Assembly: GCF_001152565.1 (NCBI RefSeq)
Contig: NZ_CQAZ01000015.1
Span: 43,007 to 107,006, forward strand
Reading direction: 5' to 3'
Source: Yersinia pekkanenii
Lineage (GTDB): Bacteria > Pseudomonadota > Gammaproteobacteria > Enterobacterales > Enterobacteriaceae
Length of the DNA: 64,000 nt
In this document: one piece after another, positions 34,982 through 45,007 of the stretch
How the letters are laid out: each line of letters begins with the position of its first letter
Position numbering within the stretch: the stretch's first letter is position 1
The notes under the pieces: model-generated
What the model was told of the DNA's origin: nothing
What the model saw: only the letters and a program-made list of their open reading frames with translations
Databases searched by the model: none
Translations under genes and position numbers: made by a program

Positions 34982-35713
34982 CTTAATTATCCTTGATAGT
35001 TTTCTTCATATTGATTAAACGCTCATCATTTCTGCTGTCCATATTAAGTCAGTCCAGAATGTAACGCGTTCCATTACTGTCTGACATTACTATAAGCAGG
35101 TCTCTTCTGAGTGCCAAGTTATCTTCAACTTATGTTTTTTTATTGATAACCAAATTAGAATAAAAAATTATAATATTTGCGTAACTGGTGTTTTATGTTG
35201 AAATTTTGATTTTCATCGGCGGTTAAATCAAACAAAACAATAAGTTTATATGATTTTATTTTAATTTAATCGATTGTTTTAGATGATAAAGTTAATTTTT
35301 TTTAAGTTATTTTTTGTGATCATATACAGAATGATGGCGTGGTCACAGGAATCAAACCAGCATCTAACAATACAGAAAAATTTATGGATTTTAACTTGAA
35401 GATCGTGGACGATATATTCATTGAAATTAGGGCTATATAAGAAAGTTCCTACAGTGTGTTAGGCGAATTTACATTTTATGTGATTTGGCTATTTGCTGTG
35501 GACGTGGGTTTTAAAATTTCGATATTTATCTTGACCAGGTTATAGGGAAAGAAAATTACGGTGTATTACAGTAATTGTTATCTTCTTAAAATAGAGGGTA
35601 GCAGTAAGTCAACTGACACCGATGATATCTGGATTTCATTTTATGGTGCGTGTTTGTGGTATCCAAATAAGGATATTGGCTGACATCCCTTATAGTGACT
35701 AAAAGGACGAGTG
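34982..35713. promoter_or_regulatory. divergent hcp / tssB promoter region
   Basis: 732 bases without a gene, rich in A and T, between two divergently transcribed T6SS units. This must hold the start signals of both. I see no convincing sigma-54 site (GG-N10-GC with the usual flanks), although a GAF/Fis-type regulator is encoded in the cluster. The tssB ribosome site is AAAGGACGAG. No tRNA or repeat is seen. Confidence 0.5.
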
Positions 35714-36211
35714 ATGAGTAAGAATAATCAAAGCAGTGTTGCTCCTAAGGAACGGATTAATATCAAGTATGTTCCGAATACTGGAGATCAGGTTGCAGAA
35801 GTTGAATTACCGCTGAATCTGCTGGTTATTGGTGATCTTAAAGGTATTCGTGAAGATACGTCGATTGAAGAACGTCAGGTTGTTTCTGTCAATAAGAATA
35901 ACTTCAACTCAGTAATGAACGAAGCGAATATCAATCTGGCTTTCAACGTACCTAACCGCTTGGAAGGCGACGGAAAAGAAGACATGTCAGTCTCGCTGTC
36001 AATCAGCGCGCTGGATGACTTTTCACCTGACAATGTAGCGAAAGAAGTCCCTGAACTCAAAAAAATTCTGGAACTGCGGGAAGCTCTGGTGGCATTGAAA
36101 GGGCCGTTAGGGAATATCCCTGCTTTCCGTTCTCGTCTACAGGATTTGCTTGGTAATGAAGCTATGCGTGAGCAGTTGCTGAAAGAACTGGACATCCTTA
36201 ATCAAAAGTAA
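35714..36211 (+). CDS. tssB: T6SS sheath small subunit TssB (VipA)
   Basis: 165 residues from the ATG at 35714 (a GTG three bases earlier is less likely). Typical TssB blocks: KERINIKYVPNTGDQVAEVELPLNLLVIGDLKG, SVNKNNFNSVMNEANINLAFNVPNRL and DDFSPDNVAKEVPELKKILELREALVALKGPLGN. With TssC it forms the contractile sheath that pushes the Hcp tube. It is the first gene of a long rightward operon; a 28-bp gap precedes tssC. Confidence 0.97.
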   Translation: MSKNNQSSVAPKERINIKYVPNTGDQVAEVELPLNLLVIGDLKGIREDTSIEERQVVSVNKNNFNSVMNEANINLAFNVPNRLEGDGKEDMSVSLSISALDDFSPDNVAKEVPELKKILELREALVALKGPLGNIPAFRSRLQDLLGNEAMREQLLKELDILNQK

Positions 36212-36239
36212 TTAGAGCGGGTAAGAGGGAGTTTTACGT

Positions 36240-37721
36240 ATGTCGTTACACGAAGAAAATACCGTTTTAGCAGCGGAACCTGCCAGTGCAACATTCTTGC
36301 TTGACGAGATTATGTCTCAGACGCGCATGACACCAGGCAATGACGGTTACGACATTGCTAAACAGGGCGTTGCTGCTTTTATTGCCAGTATTCTGGATAC
36401 CGGAACCCACTCTGAGCCGGTTAACAAACTGTTAGTCGATAAAATGATTATTGAGCTCGACAAAAAGTTGAGTGCTCAGATGGACGAAATCCTGCATGCC
36501 AGCGAGTTTCGTGAAATAGAATCGTCGTGGCGCTCATTGAAATTGTTGATTGACCGTACCGATTTTCGTGAAAACATCAAAATCAATATCATGCATGCAA
36601 CCAAAGATGAGTTGCTGGAAGATTTTGAATTCTCTCCGGAAATTATCCAGTCAGGTTTCTACAAACACGTTTATTCCTCAGGATATGGCCAATTCGGTGG
36701 CGAACCAACTGCGGCTATTATTGGTAACTATGCGTTCAACAACAGCTCGCCGGACATGAAGTTATTACAATATGTCAGTGCGGTTGGCGCGATGGCACAT
36801 GCACCGTTCTTATCCAGCGTTGCACCAGATTTCTTCGGCATCAATAGCTTTACTGAATTACCGGCGATTAAAGATCTGAAATCTGTTTTTGAAGGGCCAG
36901 CCCATACCAAATGGCGTGCTCTGCGTGAGTCTGAAGATTCGCGTTATCTGGGTTTGACTACCCCCCGTTTCTTGCTACGACTGCCTTACTCTACCATTGA
37001 AAACCCAATCAAAAACTTCAACTACTATGAAGATGTCAGTCGTAACCATGAGCATTTTCTGTGGGGTAATACCGCATTTCTGCTGGCGTCGAGCCTGACA
37101 GACAGTTTTGCCAAGTATCGTTGGTGCCCGAATATTATCGGCCCGCAAAGTGGTGGCGCTGTTCATGATCTCCCGGTTCACCTCTACGAGGCTATGGGGC
37201 AGATTCAGGCAAAAATCCCAACCGAAGTTCTTATCACTGACCGTCGTGAATTCGAACTTGCGGAAGAGGGATTCATCACTCTGACCATGCGTAAAGGCAG
37301 TGATAACGCCGCATTCTTTTCTGCCAACTCAGTACAAAAACCAAAAGTATTCCCGAATACCCGTGAAGGGAAAATGGCAGAAACCAACTATAAGTTGGGT
37401 ACCCAACTGCCATACATGTTCATTATCAACCGTCTTGCTCACTACATTAAAGTTCTTCAGCGTGAGCAGATTGGTTCATGGAAAGAGCGGCAGGATCTTG
37501 AGCGTGAACTCAATATCTGGCTGAAGCAGTATATCGCTGATCAGGAAAACCCACCGACCGATGTTCGTAGCCGCCGTCCTCTGCGCTCGGCTCAGATTCA
37601 GGTATTGGATGTTGAAGGTGATCCGGGCTGGTACCAGGTTGTGATGCAAGTGCGTCCGCATTTCAAATATATGGGAGCCAGTTTCGAGCTGTCACTGGTT
37701 GGTCGTTTGGATAAGGAATAA
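36240..37721 (+). CDS. tssC: T6SS sheath large subunit TssC (VipB)
   Basis: 493 residues, normal for TssC. It has EFREIESSWRSLKLLIDRTDF, then ISGYGQFGGEPTAAIIGNYAF-like and the C-terminal FKYMGASFELSLVGRLDKE. These match the conserved C-terminal sheath domain that contacts Hcp. The adjacent small subunit completes the sheath pair. The short gap to tssE (5 bases) suggests tight coupling. Codon use resembles the neighbouring T6SS genes. Confidence 0.97.
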   Translation: MSLHEENTVLAAEPASATFLLDEIMSQTRMTPGNDGYDIAKQGVAAFIASILDTGTHSEPVNKLLVDKMIIELDKKLSAQMDEILHASEFREIESSWRSLKLLIDRTDFRENIKINIMHATKDELLEDFEFSPEIIQSGFYKHVYSSGYGQFGGEPTAAIIGNYAFNNSSPDMKLLQYVSAVGAMAHAPFLSSVAPDFFGINSFTELPAIKDLKSVFEGPAHTKWRALRESEDSRYLGLTTPRFLLRLPYSTIENPIKNFNYYEDVSRNHEHFLWGNTAFLLASSLTDSFAKYRWCPNIIGPQSGGAVHDLPVHLYEAMGQIQAKIPTEVLITDRREFELAEEGFITLTMRKGSDNAAFFSANSVQKPKVFPNTREGKMAETNYKLGTQLPYMFIINRLAHYIKVLQREQIGSWKERQDLERELNIWLKQYIADQENPPTDVRSRRPLRSAQIQVLDVEGDPGWYQVVMQVRPHFKYMGASFELSLVGRLDKE

Positions 37722-37726
37722 CAACG

Positions 37727-38167
37727 ATGGCTGCGCTTCTGAATTGGACTCGAGGGAGTTCTGCCAGCTTGTTTGACCGCATCCAAGGGAAGGGCTTTAG
37801 CCCTTCCCCTCATGGCCGTATTCAGGATTTATTGAATTCAATCAAACAGCATTTGAATGAAGTGCTTAATTCTCGTCCTGGCGCTTGTCAGAGTGCTGTT
37901 GGCTTGGGTGTTATTGATCTTAATGATGCGACTGCAACGTCAACCGATTTTCGAAAAAGTATTGAGCAGGCCATTAAGCACTGTATTGAGCATTACGAAC
38001 CTAGAATTTCTGCCGTTGCTGTTCAATCTTTAACCAATAATGGCGATCCACTGTTATTGAGTTTCCATATTAGTGCGTGTGTTAATTTCGACAATATTGG
38101 TGATGTCGTCGAATTCAGCATCCAGTTGGATACTAACCGCCGTTACTGTTTTAGCCAGGAAGCATAA
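37727..38167 (+). CDS. tssE: T6SS baseplate wedge TssE (gp25-like)
   Basis: 146 residues. The family core is visible as LFDRIQGKG, HGRIQDLLNSIKQHLNEVLNSRPGACQSA and GVIDLN. TssE is the gp25-type protein that begins sheath assembly on the baseplate. The usual Glu-Pro-Gly-Glu-Arg block of gp25 is represented by NSRPGACQ, as common for TssE. It overlaps the tssF start by one base (TAATG). Confidence 0.95.
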   Translation: MAALLNWTRGSSASLFDRIQGKGFSPSPHGRIQDLLNSIKQHLNEVLNSRPGACQSAVGLGVIDLNDATATSTDFRKSIEQAIKHCIEHYEPRISAVAVQSLTNNGDPLLLSFHISACVNFDNIGDVVEFSIQLDTNRRYCFSQEA

Positions 38168-39987
38168 TGTCGTTCGAAAAGTACTTCAGAGACGAGCTGG
38201 ATTACCTCCGGCAATTAGGACGTGATGCCGCAGTTGAACGGCCTCATCTCGCCGTATTTTTATCTGAGCAAGGTTCTGATCCGGATGTTGAACGCTTACT
38301 GGAAGGCTTTGCTTTTCTGACGGGCAACCTGCGTGCAAAGATCGATGATCAGTTTCCAGAATTAACCCATGGTTTACTGAATATGTTGTGGCCGAATTAC
38401 TTACGGCCAATCCCCAGTATGACCATTATTGAATATACGCCTGATGAGAGCGTCATTACTGAGGCAACTCTGATTAAGCGGGGTTGTCAGGTAATGAGCG
38501 CACCCATTATGCAACAGGGTGAGCGCAGTTCATTCACCCACAGTAATGCTCAGGTTGGGCCACAATGTATTTTTACGTTGTGCCGCGATATCTGGTTGTT
38601 CCCGATGTCTATCCGGGATATCTCAACCAATAGCAGTAATGAACAAGGTATTTTGAGTATTCAGTTCGCCTCAAAAACTGAATTGAACCTACAGGATCTG
38701 CAACTCAATAAATTGCGCTTCTATTTAGGTGAAGATAATTACACCAGCACACAACTTTATTTTTGGATTAGTCACTATTTCGAACGCGCTGAATTGGTCG
38801 TCAACGGGATCACGATACCGATGCCGGACTTTGATTTTAACCCGGTCGGTTTTGAGCGGGATGACGCCTTATTACCCTATCCGAAAAACGCCTATATGGG
38901 TTACCGCATCTTGCAGGAGTATTTCTGCTTCCCTGAAGGCTTCCTGTTCTTTGATGTTAATGGTGTCATCGATTTCCCGCCGCATTTGAATGCGAATGAA
39001 TTAACACTGAATCTCTATTTTTCTCAGGCACTTCCCCCTGAAGTGAAAGTTCGTTCGACCACTCTTAGGCTAAATTGTGCCCCCGCGATAAATCTGTTTC
39101 AGCATGACAGCGAAGCGATTGATCTTGATGGTACGCAAACGGAATATCCGCTGTGTGCCAGTTATCATCATCCGGATAACTATGACATTTTTTCGGTTGA
39201 TCGGGTGGATAGCTGGCTCAGTGAAAAAGGGACAACTCAGGGGCGTGCGCGTGGGCATGCCAGAGTTTATACCTCGTTTGAGAGTTTTCACCATCAGATC
39301 GAACATGCGCAAGAACGTAACGCGCTCTATTACCGTCTACGGGTAAAAAACTCACTATTCCGTAAGGGATTTGAACACTATATTTCCTTTGTGCGCAGTG
39401 ATGAGTCGAAGCTGACACTAGCAGAAGAGAATGTCTCTGTCAGCCTGACGTGCACCAACCGTGAGTTACCGCTGATGTTACGTATAGGTGATATCAACCA
39501 GCCGACCAAAGAAAGCCCTTCATTCGCGACTTTCCGTAATATCACCCGGCCTTCAGTCCCCTTGTATCCTGTTATGGATGGCAGCCTGCATTGGTCGCTA
39601 CTGTCCAATATGTCTTTGAACTACATGTCCTTATTAGATAAGGATGCATTGAAGCAAATCTTGCATACCTATGATTTCCCCAGCCTGCATAACCGGCAAT
39701 CTGCTCGTGCGTCGCAGAAAAGACTTGATGCTATCCAGCGCATTGAGACTCAGCCTATCGACAGACTGTTCCGCGGATTACCCGTCAGAGGGGTGCAAAC
39801 CACGCTCTGGCTGGAGCAACGAGCCTTCAGTTCTGAGGGCGAACTCTATCTCTTCAGTACGGTATTGGCTCGCTTCTTTTCACTGTATGCCAGCGTAAAT
39901 GCGTTTCATCTTTTAAAAGTCATCAATCTTGATAATCAGGAATGTTACGAATGGCCGGTACAAACAGGTCAACACGCATTGATGTAG
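38167..39987 (+). CDS. tssF: T6SS baseplate protein TssF
   Basis: 606 residues, close to the family norm. The N-terminus, FEKYFRDELDYLRQLGRDAA, and DPDVERLLEGFAFLTGNLRAKIDDQFPELTHGLLNMLWP are the most conserved TssF features. The C-terminal end (RGLPVRGVQTTLWLEQRAFSSEGELYLFSTVLARFFSLYASVN) is likewise typical. It forms the wedge with TssG, TssK and TssE. The gene overlaps both its neighbours, the next by 46 or 37 bases depending on the tssG start. Confidence 0.97.
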   Translation: MSFEKYFRDELDYLRQLGRDAAVERPHLAVFLSEQGSDPDVERLLEGFAFLTGNLRAKIDDQFPELTHGLLNMLWPNYLRPIPSMTIIEYTPDESVITEATLIKRGCQVMSAPIMQQGERSSFTHSNAQVGPQCIFTLCRDIWLFPMSIRDISTNSSNEQGILSIQFASKTELNLQDLQLNKLRFYLGEDNYTSTQLYFWISHYFERAELVVNGITIPMPDFDFNPVGFERDDALLPYPKNAYMGYRILQEYFCFPEGFLFFDVNGVIDFPPHLNANELTLNLYFSQALPPEVKVRSTTLRLNCAPAINLFQHDSEAIDLDGTQTEYPLCASYHHPDNYDIFSVDRVDSWLSEKGTTQGRARGHARVYTSFESFHHQIEHAQERNALYYRLRVKNSLFRKGFEHYISFVRSDESKLTLAEENVSVSLTCTNRELPLMLRIGDINQPTKESPSFATFRNITRPSVPLYPVMDGSLHWSLLSNMSLNYMSLLDKDALKQILHTYDFPSLHNRQSARASQKRLDAIQRIETQPIDRLFRGLPVRGVQTTLWLEQRAFSSEGELYLFSTVLARFFSLYASVNAFHLLKVINLDNQECYEWPVQTGQHALM

Positions 39988-41009
39988 ATGTAGATGTTGT
40001 TGAAACAGCGCCAGAAGAGCAGGCGCTGGATGTCTCACGTTATAACTTTTACCAATTGGTCGAGCTGCTCAACCAATTGGCGGTAGCGTGGCAAAATCCA
40101 GCCAGCACAGCTATCCCTGCCAATGAAGCTATCCGGTTTAAATCAACCGCCAGTCTGGCCTTTCCTACCCGGGATGTGATTGCTCTGGATACCTCTGCCC
40201 GTGGTCAGTTTGAGCTGGAGGTTTCCTTTCTCGGTTTGCACGGCAGTCAATCGCCGCTGCCCGGATATTATCTCGATTCATTAGCCTGGGAGGATGCGCA
40301 GAACGAAAATCGATTGACGGATTTTCTGAATGTATTCAACCACCGCTTGTTAACACTGCTGCATCAGATTTGGCGCAAATACCGTTACTACATCTGTTTT
40401 GACGAAGCTGGCAGTGATGCATTTTCACAACGGATGTTCTCACTGGTGGGGTTGGGCAGTGAGGTCATCCGCAACAAATTGCAGATTAACCACAGTAAAA
40501 TGCTGGCCTACGCAGGGCTACTTGCCAGCCCCGGCAGAGCACCGGAAGTGATCTGTAGCCTGGTCTCACACTGTTTCAACTTACCGGATATCACGTTACA
40601 CAGTTGGCAGTTACGCAAGGTTGATATTGCCCCATCACAGCAGAATCGGTTAGGGACGAAGGTAAAGGTCCGTGGCAAAAAATATGATGAAAAGTCAGTG
40701 CTTGGTGTCAATTTTTCCATTGGTTCCAGGGTTGCTGATCGTAGCGGGAAATTCTTGTTATGCATTAACACACTGACACGGGAACAGTTTCTCTCTTTTT
40801 TGCCCAACGGGGACAATTATGCACCACTAGTGATGTTTGTGGCCTTCATTATGCGTGATCAGTTTGCGTGGGATTTACGTCTTGGATTGGCGGAGCAGCA
40901 GGTGGACGGAATGGTTTTAGGCGTTAAGCAGAATACCTTGTTGGGCTGGACCAGTTTCCTCGGGCATCCCGAACAAAACCCCCACGTAACCATCAGCGTT
41001 ATGGAATGA
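39951..41009 (+). CDS. tssG: T6SS baseplate protein TssG
   Basis: About 352 residues from ATG 39951 (AGGAATG region upstream; ATG 39942 adds three residues). It carries YNFYQLVELLNQLA, FLGLHGSQSPLPGYYLDSLAWEDAQ and LTDFLNVFNHRLLTLLHQIWRKYRY, conserved in TssG. It overlaps tssF, and the two proteins form a 2:1 wedge with TssF. The C-terminal half ends with LGWTSFLGHPEQNPHVTISV. A 25-bp gap precedes tagH. Confidence 0.95.
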   Translation: MAGTNRSTRIDVDVDVVETAPEEQALDVSRYNFYQLVELLNQLAVAWQNPASTAIPANEAIRFKSTASLAFPTRDVIALDTSARGQFELEVSFLGLHGSQSPLPGYYLDSLAWEDAQNENRLTDFLNVFNHRLLTLLHQIWRKYRYYICFDEAGSDAFSQRMFSLVGLGSEVIRNKLQINHSKMLAYAGLLASPGRAPEVICSLVSHCFNLPDITLHSWQLRKVDIAPSQQNRLGTKVKVRGKKYDEKSVLGVNFSIGSRVADRSGKFLLCINTLTREQFLSFLPNGDNYAPLVMFVAFIMRDQFAWDLRLGLAEQQVDGMVLGVKQNTLLGWTSFLGHPEQNPHVTISVME

Positions 41010-41034
41010 CAATGAGTATTCAGGAATAGACACC

Positions 41035-42336
41035 ATGGATAAACAACAGCCAACGTTATCATTGCGGGTCGTTAACAGCGATAAATTGGAAAGTGGTAAA
41101 CAAGCCAGCAGCCTGTTTCATGCACAGGGGGGGATCGTGGGGAGTGATGATAGCCACCATTGGTCTATTCAGGATCAAGGTGGTCATATCAGCCATTCAC
41201 AGTTTGCCGTCGAATGGCGTGATGGCTCTTTTTGCCTGCGGGCGTTAAATGGTTCTCTGAACATCAACCAGTCGGTACTGATACCTAATTCAGGTTTCGT
41301 TCGCCTACAGCAAGGGGATGAAATTACGCTGGGTAACCTGGTGATCAGGAGCCATATCAGCCGTTCGGCGACCGATATGCTCGATCCACTGATGGTATCA
41401 CCGGAATCACTGGTATCAAGCGACAGCAACCCGATGGATGCCATGATGGAAGGGGGGGCGTCAGCTATGCCCCACCACCCACAAGACAACCGACTCGCAT
41501 CGACCATTGCCAATAATTTCAGCCATGACCCCTTGCGGGTACTGGAAACCGAAAGCCTGACGACACAAAACCAGGGCGCGGGATCCTCAGATATTGACCA
41601 AACGCTGCAACAGGATCGCTATCATAACCCGCTTTTCTCTTCCCCACTTTCAGATAACACCAAGGACAGTGCCATGGATCAGGCATTTATCGATCTTCCG
41701 CAAATCAGTACGTTCCTTAACGGAAAGCCAGAAGTGCCGGAAAGTAAAATGGAGCAGCATCATGTTGCCATTACACCGTTAATGCGTGGTTTTGCGGCTC
41801 AACTGCCGATCCGTAACAGTCAGGATGCCAACGATTTTCTTGAAGAGGCCGGTAAAACACTTAAAGCAACGATAGAAGGCTTGCTGGCTTTACAGCAAAG
41901 CCAGCATGGGTTGCGTGATAAACATTTACGGCCGATTGAAGACAATCCATTGCGCCTGAATATGGATTACGACACCACCCTCAGCCTGATGTTTGCCGAT
42001 CAAAAAAGCCCGGTACATCTTTCCGCCCCGGCGGCAGTGGCCGAGAGCCTGGATAACTTGCGTTTACATCATCAGGCCAATCAACAGGCCATTACGCAAG
42101 CATTGAACACCATGTTGGAGGCTTTCTCACCGGAGCGCCTGTTGACACGCTTTACACATTATCTACGCAGCAATGAGCGACAGGAACGGGATCCCGCCTG
42201 GGCGTGGGAAATGTACAAAAACTACTATCACGAACTGGCTTCCAGCCGTCAGCAGGGTTTTGAAAAGCTCTTTGGCGAAGTTTATGAGCAAGCTTATGAC
42301 CGGGCCTTGCGTCAAGGCATGAAGGATAGTGAGTAA
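41035..42336 (+). CDS. tagH: T6SS FHA-domain protein TagH (Fha-like)
   Basis: 433 residues. Residues ~20-95 form an FHA domain: GIVGSDDSHHWSIQD, HISHSQFAVEWRDGSFCLRAL, N.SL.INQ and LQQGDEITLGNLVIR. FHA domains bind phosphothreonine and in T6SS may link assembly to a kinase pathway, though no PpkA/PppA gene is visible here. The C-terminal ~150 residues (HFL.EA...LKATIEGLLALQQSQ, LNTMLEAFSPERLL) match the TagH C-terminal domain. A low-complexity middle separates the two. Stop and next start overlap (TAATG). Confidence 0.92.
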   Translation: MDKQQPTLSLRVVNSDKLESGKQASSLFHAQGGIVGSDDSHHWSIQDQGGHISHSQFAVEWRDGSFCLRALNGSLNINQSVLIPNSGFVRLQQGDEITLGNLVIRSHISRSATDMLDPLMVSPESLVSSDSNPMDAMMEGGASAMPHHPQDNRLASTIANNFSHDPLRVLETESLTTQNQGAGSSDIDQTLQQDRYHNPLFSSPLSDNTKDSAMDQAFIDLPQISTFLNGKPEVPESKMEQHHVAITPLMRGFAAQLPIRNSQDANDFLEEAGKTLKATIEGLLALQQSQHGLRDKHLRPIEDNPLRLNMDYDTTLSLMFADQKSPVHLSAPAAVAESLDNLRLHHQANQQAITQALNTMLEAFSPERLLTRFTHYLRSNERQERDPAWAWEMYKNYYHELASSRQQGFEKLFGEVYEQAYDRALRQGMKDSE

Positions 42337-42881
42337 TGAACAACGGCAGAGGTTATCTCCTGACGTGTACGTTGTGCATGGTGTTGTTGCTGTCAGGGTG
42401 TAGCGGTGCATGGGAAGCCACCAAGAAGGTCGGTAAGGTGGTGATGGATTCGGATATTCCGGTAGGGCCGGCATCCGATCAACCCTCAACAGTTCGGTTG
42501 ATATTATTGGCAGAACCGGACATGAACCCGAATGAGAAAGGGGACGCGACCCCGATAGAAGTGGCGGTGGTGTACCTGAGTGAAAACTCCAAGCTACTGG
42601 CTGCCGATTATGACCAGCTCACCCGTGAAACTTTGGAGAAAACGCTGGGTAAAAATTATATCGACCATCAGGAATATACCTTACTGCCAGCCCAATTTAA
42701 GCCCATGAATCCCATCAAGCTGGCAGACAATAACAGCTATCTGGGGGTTATTGCTTACTATGCCGATGCCGACCGTAGTGAATGGAAGAAAATAATTAAA
42801 GTAAAAGGAATCGGCCATCACTATAACGTTTTGGTTCATGTCAGAGCGAATGATATCGAACTAAGGAAAGAGGAAGAATAA
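42336..42881 (+). CDS. tssJ: T6SS outer-membrane lipoprotein TssJ
   Basis: 181 residues. The signal peptide ends at MVLLLSGC with lipidated Cys 22. The mature part has PSTVRLILLAEPDMNPNEKGDATPIEVAVVYLSE and the transthyretin-like fold of TssJ/SciN. It anchors the membrane complex of TssL, TssM and TssJ in the outer membrane by binding the periplasmic part of TssM. The mature sequence lacks any Asp at +2 (Ser instead), in line with outer-membrane sorting. The next gene starts two bases after the stop. Confidence 0.95.
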   Translation: MNNGRGYLLTCTLCMVLLLSGCSGAWEATKKVGKVVMDSDIPVGPASDQPSTVRLILLAEPDMNPNEKGDATPIEVAVVYLSENSKLLAADYDQLTRETLEKTLGKNYIDHQEYTLLPAQFKPMNPIKLADNNSYLGVIAYYADADRSEWKKIIKVKGIGHHYNVLVHVRANDIELRKEEE

Positions 42882-42883
42882 CT

Positions 42884-44230
42884 ATGCCAACTAAGAATCG
42901 AGTGATTTGGCGCGAAGGATTGTTTATCAAGCCACAGCATTTTCAGCAGCAGCAGCGGCATAACGATTATCAGGTACAACGCAGGATCATCGCCTTACAG
43001 GGTTATAGCTACGGTTTCAGTTCGCTTATCCTGAATCAGGAATTGTTGAAATTAGGCCGCATAGGATTGACGGTGGCCAGTGGAGTGATGGCGGATGGCA
43101 CGGTGTTTGATATCCCTTATCAAGACCATTCACCCAAGCCTTTGGATGTACTGAATTGTAATGATGCAGCCAGCCGTGACATCTATCTGGCGCTCCCGAT
43201 GTTGAACGATTCAATTAATGAAGTCGCAGGCCCGCAGGGGCAGATCCCAGGTGCTATTCGTTATCGTGAATACCGTGATGATATCCGTGATTTGCACACC
43301 GAGGGTGGCGATGTCAGCCAGTTGATGTTGGCGCAGTTAGTACCACGGTTGATGCAGGGATCAGAAGATCTCAGTGCTTATTCGGTGCTGCCGTTATGCC
43401 GGGTCAAAGAGAAAAGACCCGACGGTGCCTTAATTCTGGATGAAGAGTTTATTCCCACCTGTACCACCCTCAGTGTCTCCGCTCAGTTGAAAAGCTTTAT
43501 GGATGAAGTGGAAGGTACCTTGGTTGAGCGTGCCCAACTGTTGGCAAAACGTATTGGTTCACCGGGTCAGCAGGGGATCGCTGATGTGGCTGAATTTATG
43601 ATGTTACAGGTCTTTAACCGTGCTCAGCCTCTGTTCACCCATTTAGCGCATCAGGCTATTATGCATCCACAGGACTTCTACCGCCAACTGGTACAAACCT
43701 GCGGTGAGTTGCGCACCTTTACCGATGAATCCCGCTTGGCTGGTGTATTTCCGGTGTATAACCACGACAACCTGACCGACAGTTTTCAGCCGTTGTTTCT
43801 GGCTATGCGTCAGGCATTAAGTACGGTATTGACCCCACGGGCAATCTCTATTCAGTTACATATGCAGGCCCACGGTATTCGTGTGGCGACCATTAATGAT
43901 CGTGACCTGTTGCGCAGTGCTGACTTTGTTCTGGCGGTGCGTGCTCAGATACCGCAGGAACAATTGCGTCGGCAGTTTGTTCAGCAAACAAAAATTACCT
44001 CACTCGAAAAAATACGTGATCTCGTCAGTGTGCAACTGCCCGGCGTGCCGTTGGTGGCTTTGTCAGCTGCACCGCGACAACTGCCTTACCACTCGGGATA
44101 CACCTACTTCATGCTGGATCTGCAAAGTCCGGGATGGAAAGAAATCCAACAAAGCAACGCCATTGCCTTCCACGTTTCGGGCGATTTCCCTGATCTGGAT
44201 ATGCAATTCTGGGCAATCAGGAGCAGCTAA
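42884..44230 (+). CDS. tssK: T6SS baseplate/membrane connector TssK
   Basis: 448 residues, the family norm. It begins RVIWREGLFIKPQHFQQQQRH, the hallmark TssK N-terminus, followed by DGTVFDIPYQDHSPKPL. The C-terminal end has YFMLDLQSPGWKEIQQSNAIAFHVSGDFPDLDMQFWAIR. TssK is trimeric and links the TssFG wedge to the TssLM membrane complex. Its stop overlaps the tssL start by one base (TAATG), the same junction as three other pairs in this operon. Confidence 0.97.
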   Translation: MPTKNRVIWREGLFIKPQHFQQQQRHNDYQVQRRIIALQGYSYGFSSLILNQELLKLGRIGLTVASGVMADGTVFDIPYQDHSPKPLDVLNCNDAASRDIYLALPMLNDSINEVAGPQGQIPGAIRYREYRDDIRDLHTEGGDVSQLMLAQLVPRLMQGSEDLSAYSVLPLCRVKEKRPDGALILDEEFIPTCTTLSVSAQLKSFMDEVEGTLVERAQLLAKRIGSPGQQGIADVAEFMMLQVFNRAQPLFTHLAHQAIMHPQDFYRQLVQTCGELRTFTDESRLAGVFPVYNHDNLTDSFQPLFLAMRQALSTVLTPRAISIQLHMQAHGIRVATINDRDLLRSADFVLAVRAQIPQEQLRRQFVQQTKITSLEKIRDLVSVQLPGVPLVALSAAPRQLPYHSGYTYFMLDLQSPGWKEIQQSNAIAFHVSGDFPDLDMQFWAIRSS

Positions 44231-44997
44231 TGAAAATGGATGCCGCGACCGATAGCTCCCCATTCACCACCCAGAACGCCGATACCCACTATCGGCAGTA
44301 TCAGCTTGGGCTGCGTGGAGAAAGCCTGAATGTCATGGTGGATGCTGCCACGCCATTACTCGGCATGGTATTGCGCCTGAAAGATATGGAAAACCAGTCG
44401 TTGCCGGATCAGCTTTATCAGCAGGTGGTGACGGATATCCGCGCCATTGAGCAATACCTGCAAACTAAAGGTTATGAACCCGGAGCCATCATTTCTTTCC
44501 GCTATGTGTTGTGCACATTCATTGATGAAACCGCATTAGGTCAGGGTTGGAACACGCAAAATGGTTGGTTACAGCAATCGCTATTAGTGCATTTCCATAA
44601 TGAAACCTGGGGCGGAGAGAAAGTGTACGTCCTGCTGGAACGTTTAATGGGAGAGCCAAAGCGTTATCAGGACTTGTTGGAATTCATCTACCTCTGTTTT
44701 TGTTTGGGTTATCGCGGTCGTTACAAAGTGACATCACAAAACAGTGATGACTTCGAAAGGTTATTCCGTCGGCTCCATCATCAGTTACATCAGTTGCGTG
44801 GTGACGCGCCACCGACGGTGCTTTATCAACAGGGGAGCCGCCAGAGTAGCCGCTATTACCTGAGTAAGCGTCTGACCATTAAACATTTGCTATGGAGTGG
44901 GTTGGGTTTGTTGGTGGTGATTTATCTGTTTTATGCCGTCCATCTGAACAACCAGACTCAGGATATTTTGCAACAGTTAAACAATTTATTGAGCTAG
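44230..44997 (+). CDS. tssL: T6SS inner-membrane protein TssL (DotU-like)
   Basis: 255 residues. The DotU cytoplasmic domain is clear (RYVLCTFIDETALGQGWN, ESLLVHFHNETWGGEKVYVLLERLMGEP, LLEFIYLCFCLGYRGRY). A single membrane segment near the C-terminus (LLWSGLGLLVVIYLFYAVHL, ~217-236) anchors it. There is no OmpA-like peptidoglycan-binding extension. It pairs with TssM and receives TssK. The ~10-bp gap to tssH has a GGGAAG ribosome site. Confidence 0.95.
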   Translation: MKMDAATDSSPFTTQNADTHYRQYQLGLRGESLNVMVDAATPLLGMVLRLKDMENQSLPDQLYQQVVTDIRAIEQYLQTKGYEPGAIISFRYVLCTFIDETALGQGWNTQNGWLQQSLLVHFHNETWGGEKVYVLLERLMGEPKRYQDLLEFIYLCFCLGYRGRYKVTSQNSDDFERLFRRLHHQLHQLRGDAPPTVLYQQGSRQSSRYYLSKRLTIKHLLWSGLGLLVVIYLFYAVHLNNQTQDILQQLNNLLS

Positions 44998-45007
44998 GGA
45001 AGCCCCG

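Noticed and set aside
34982..35713. Sigma-54 promoter before hcp or tssB
   Set aside because: GG and GC pairs occur, but none with the required N10 spacing and flanking bases.
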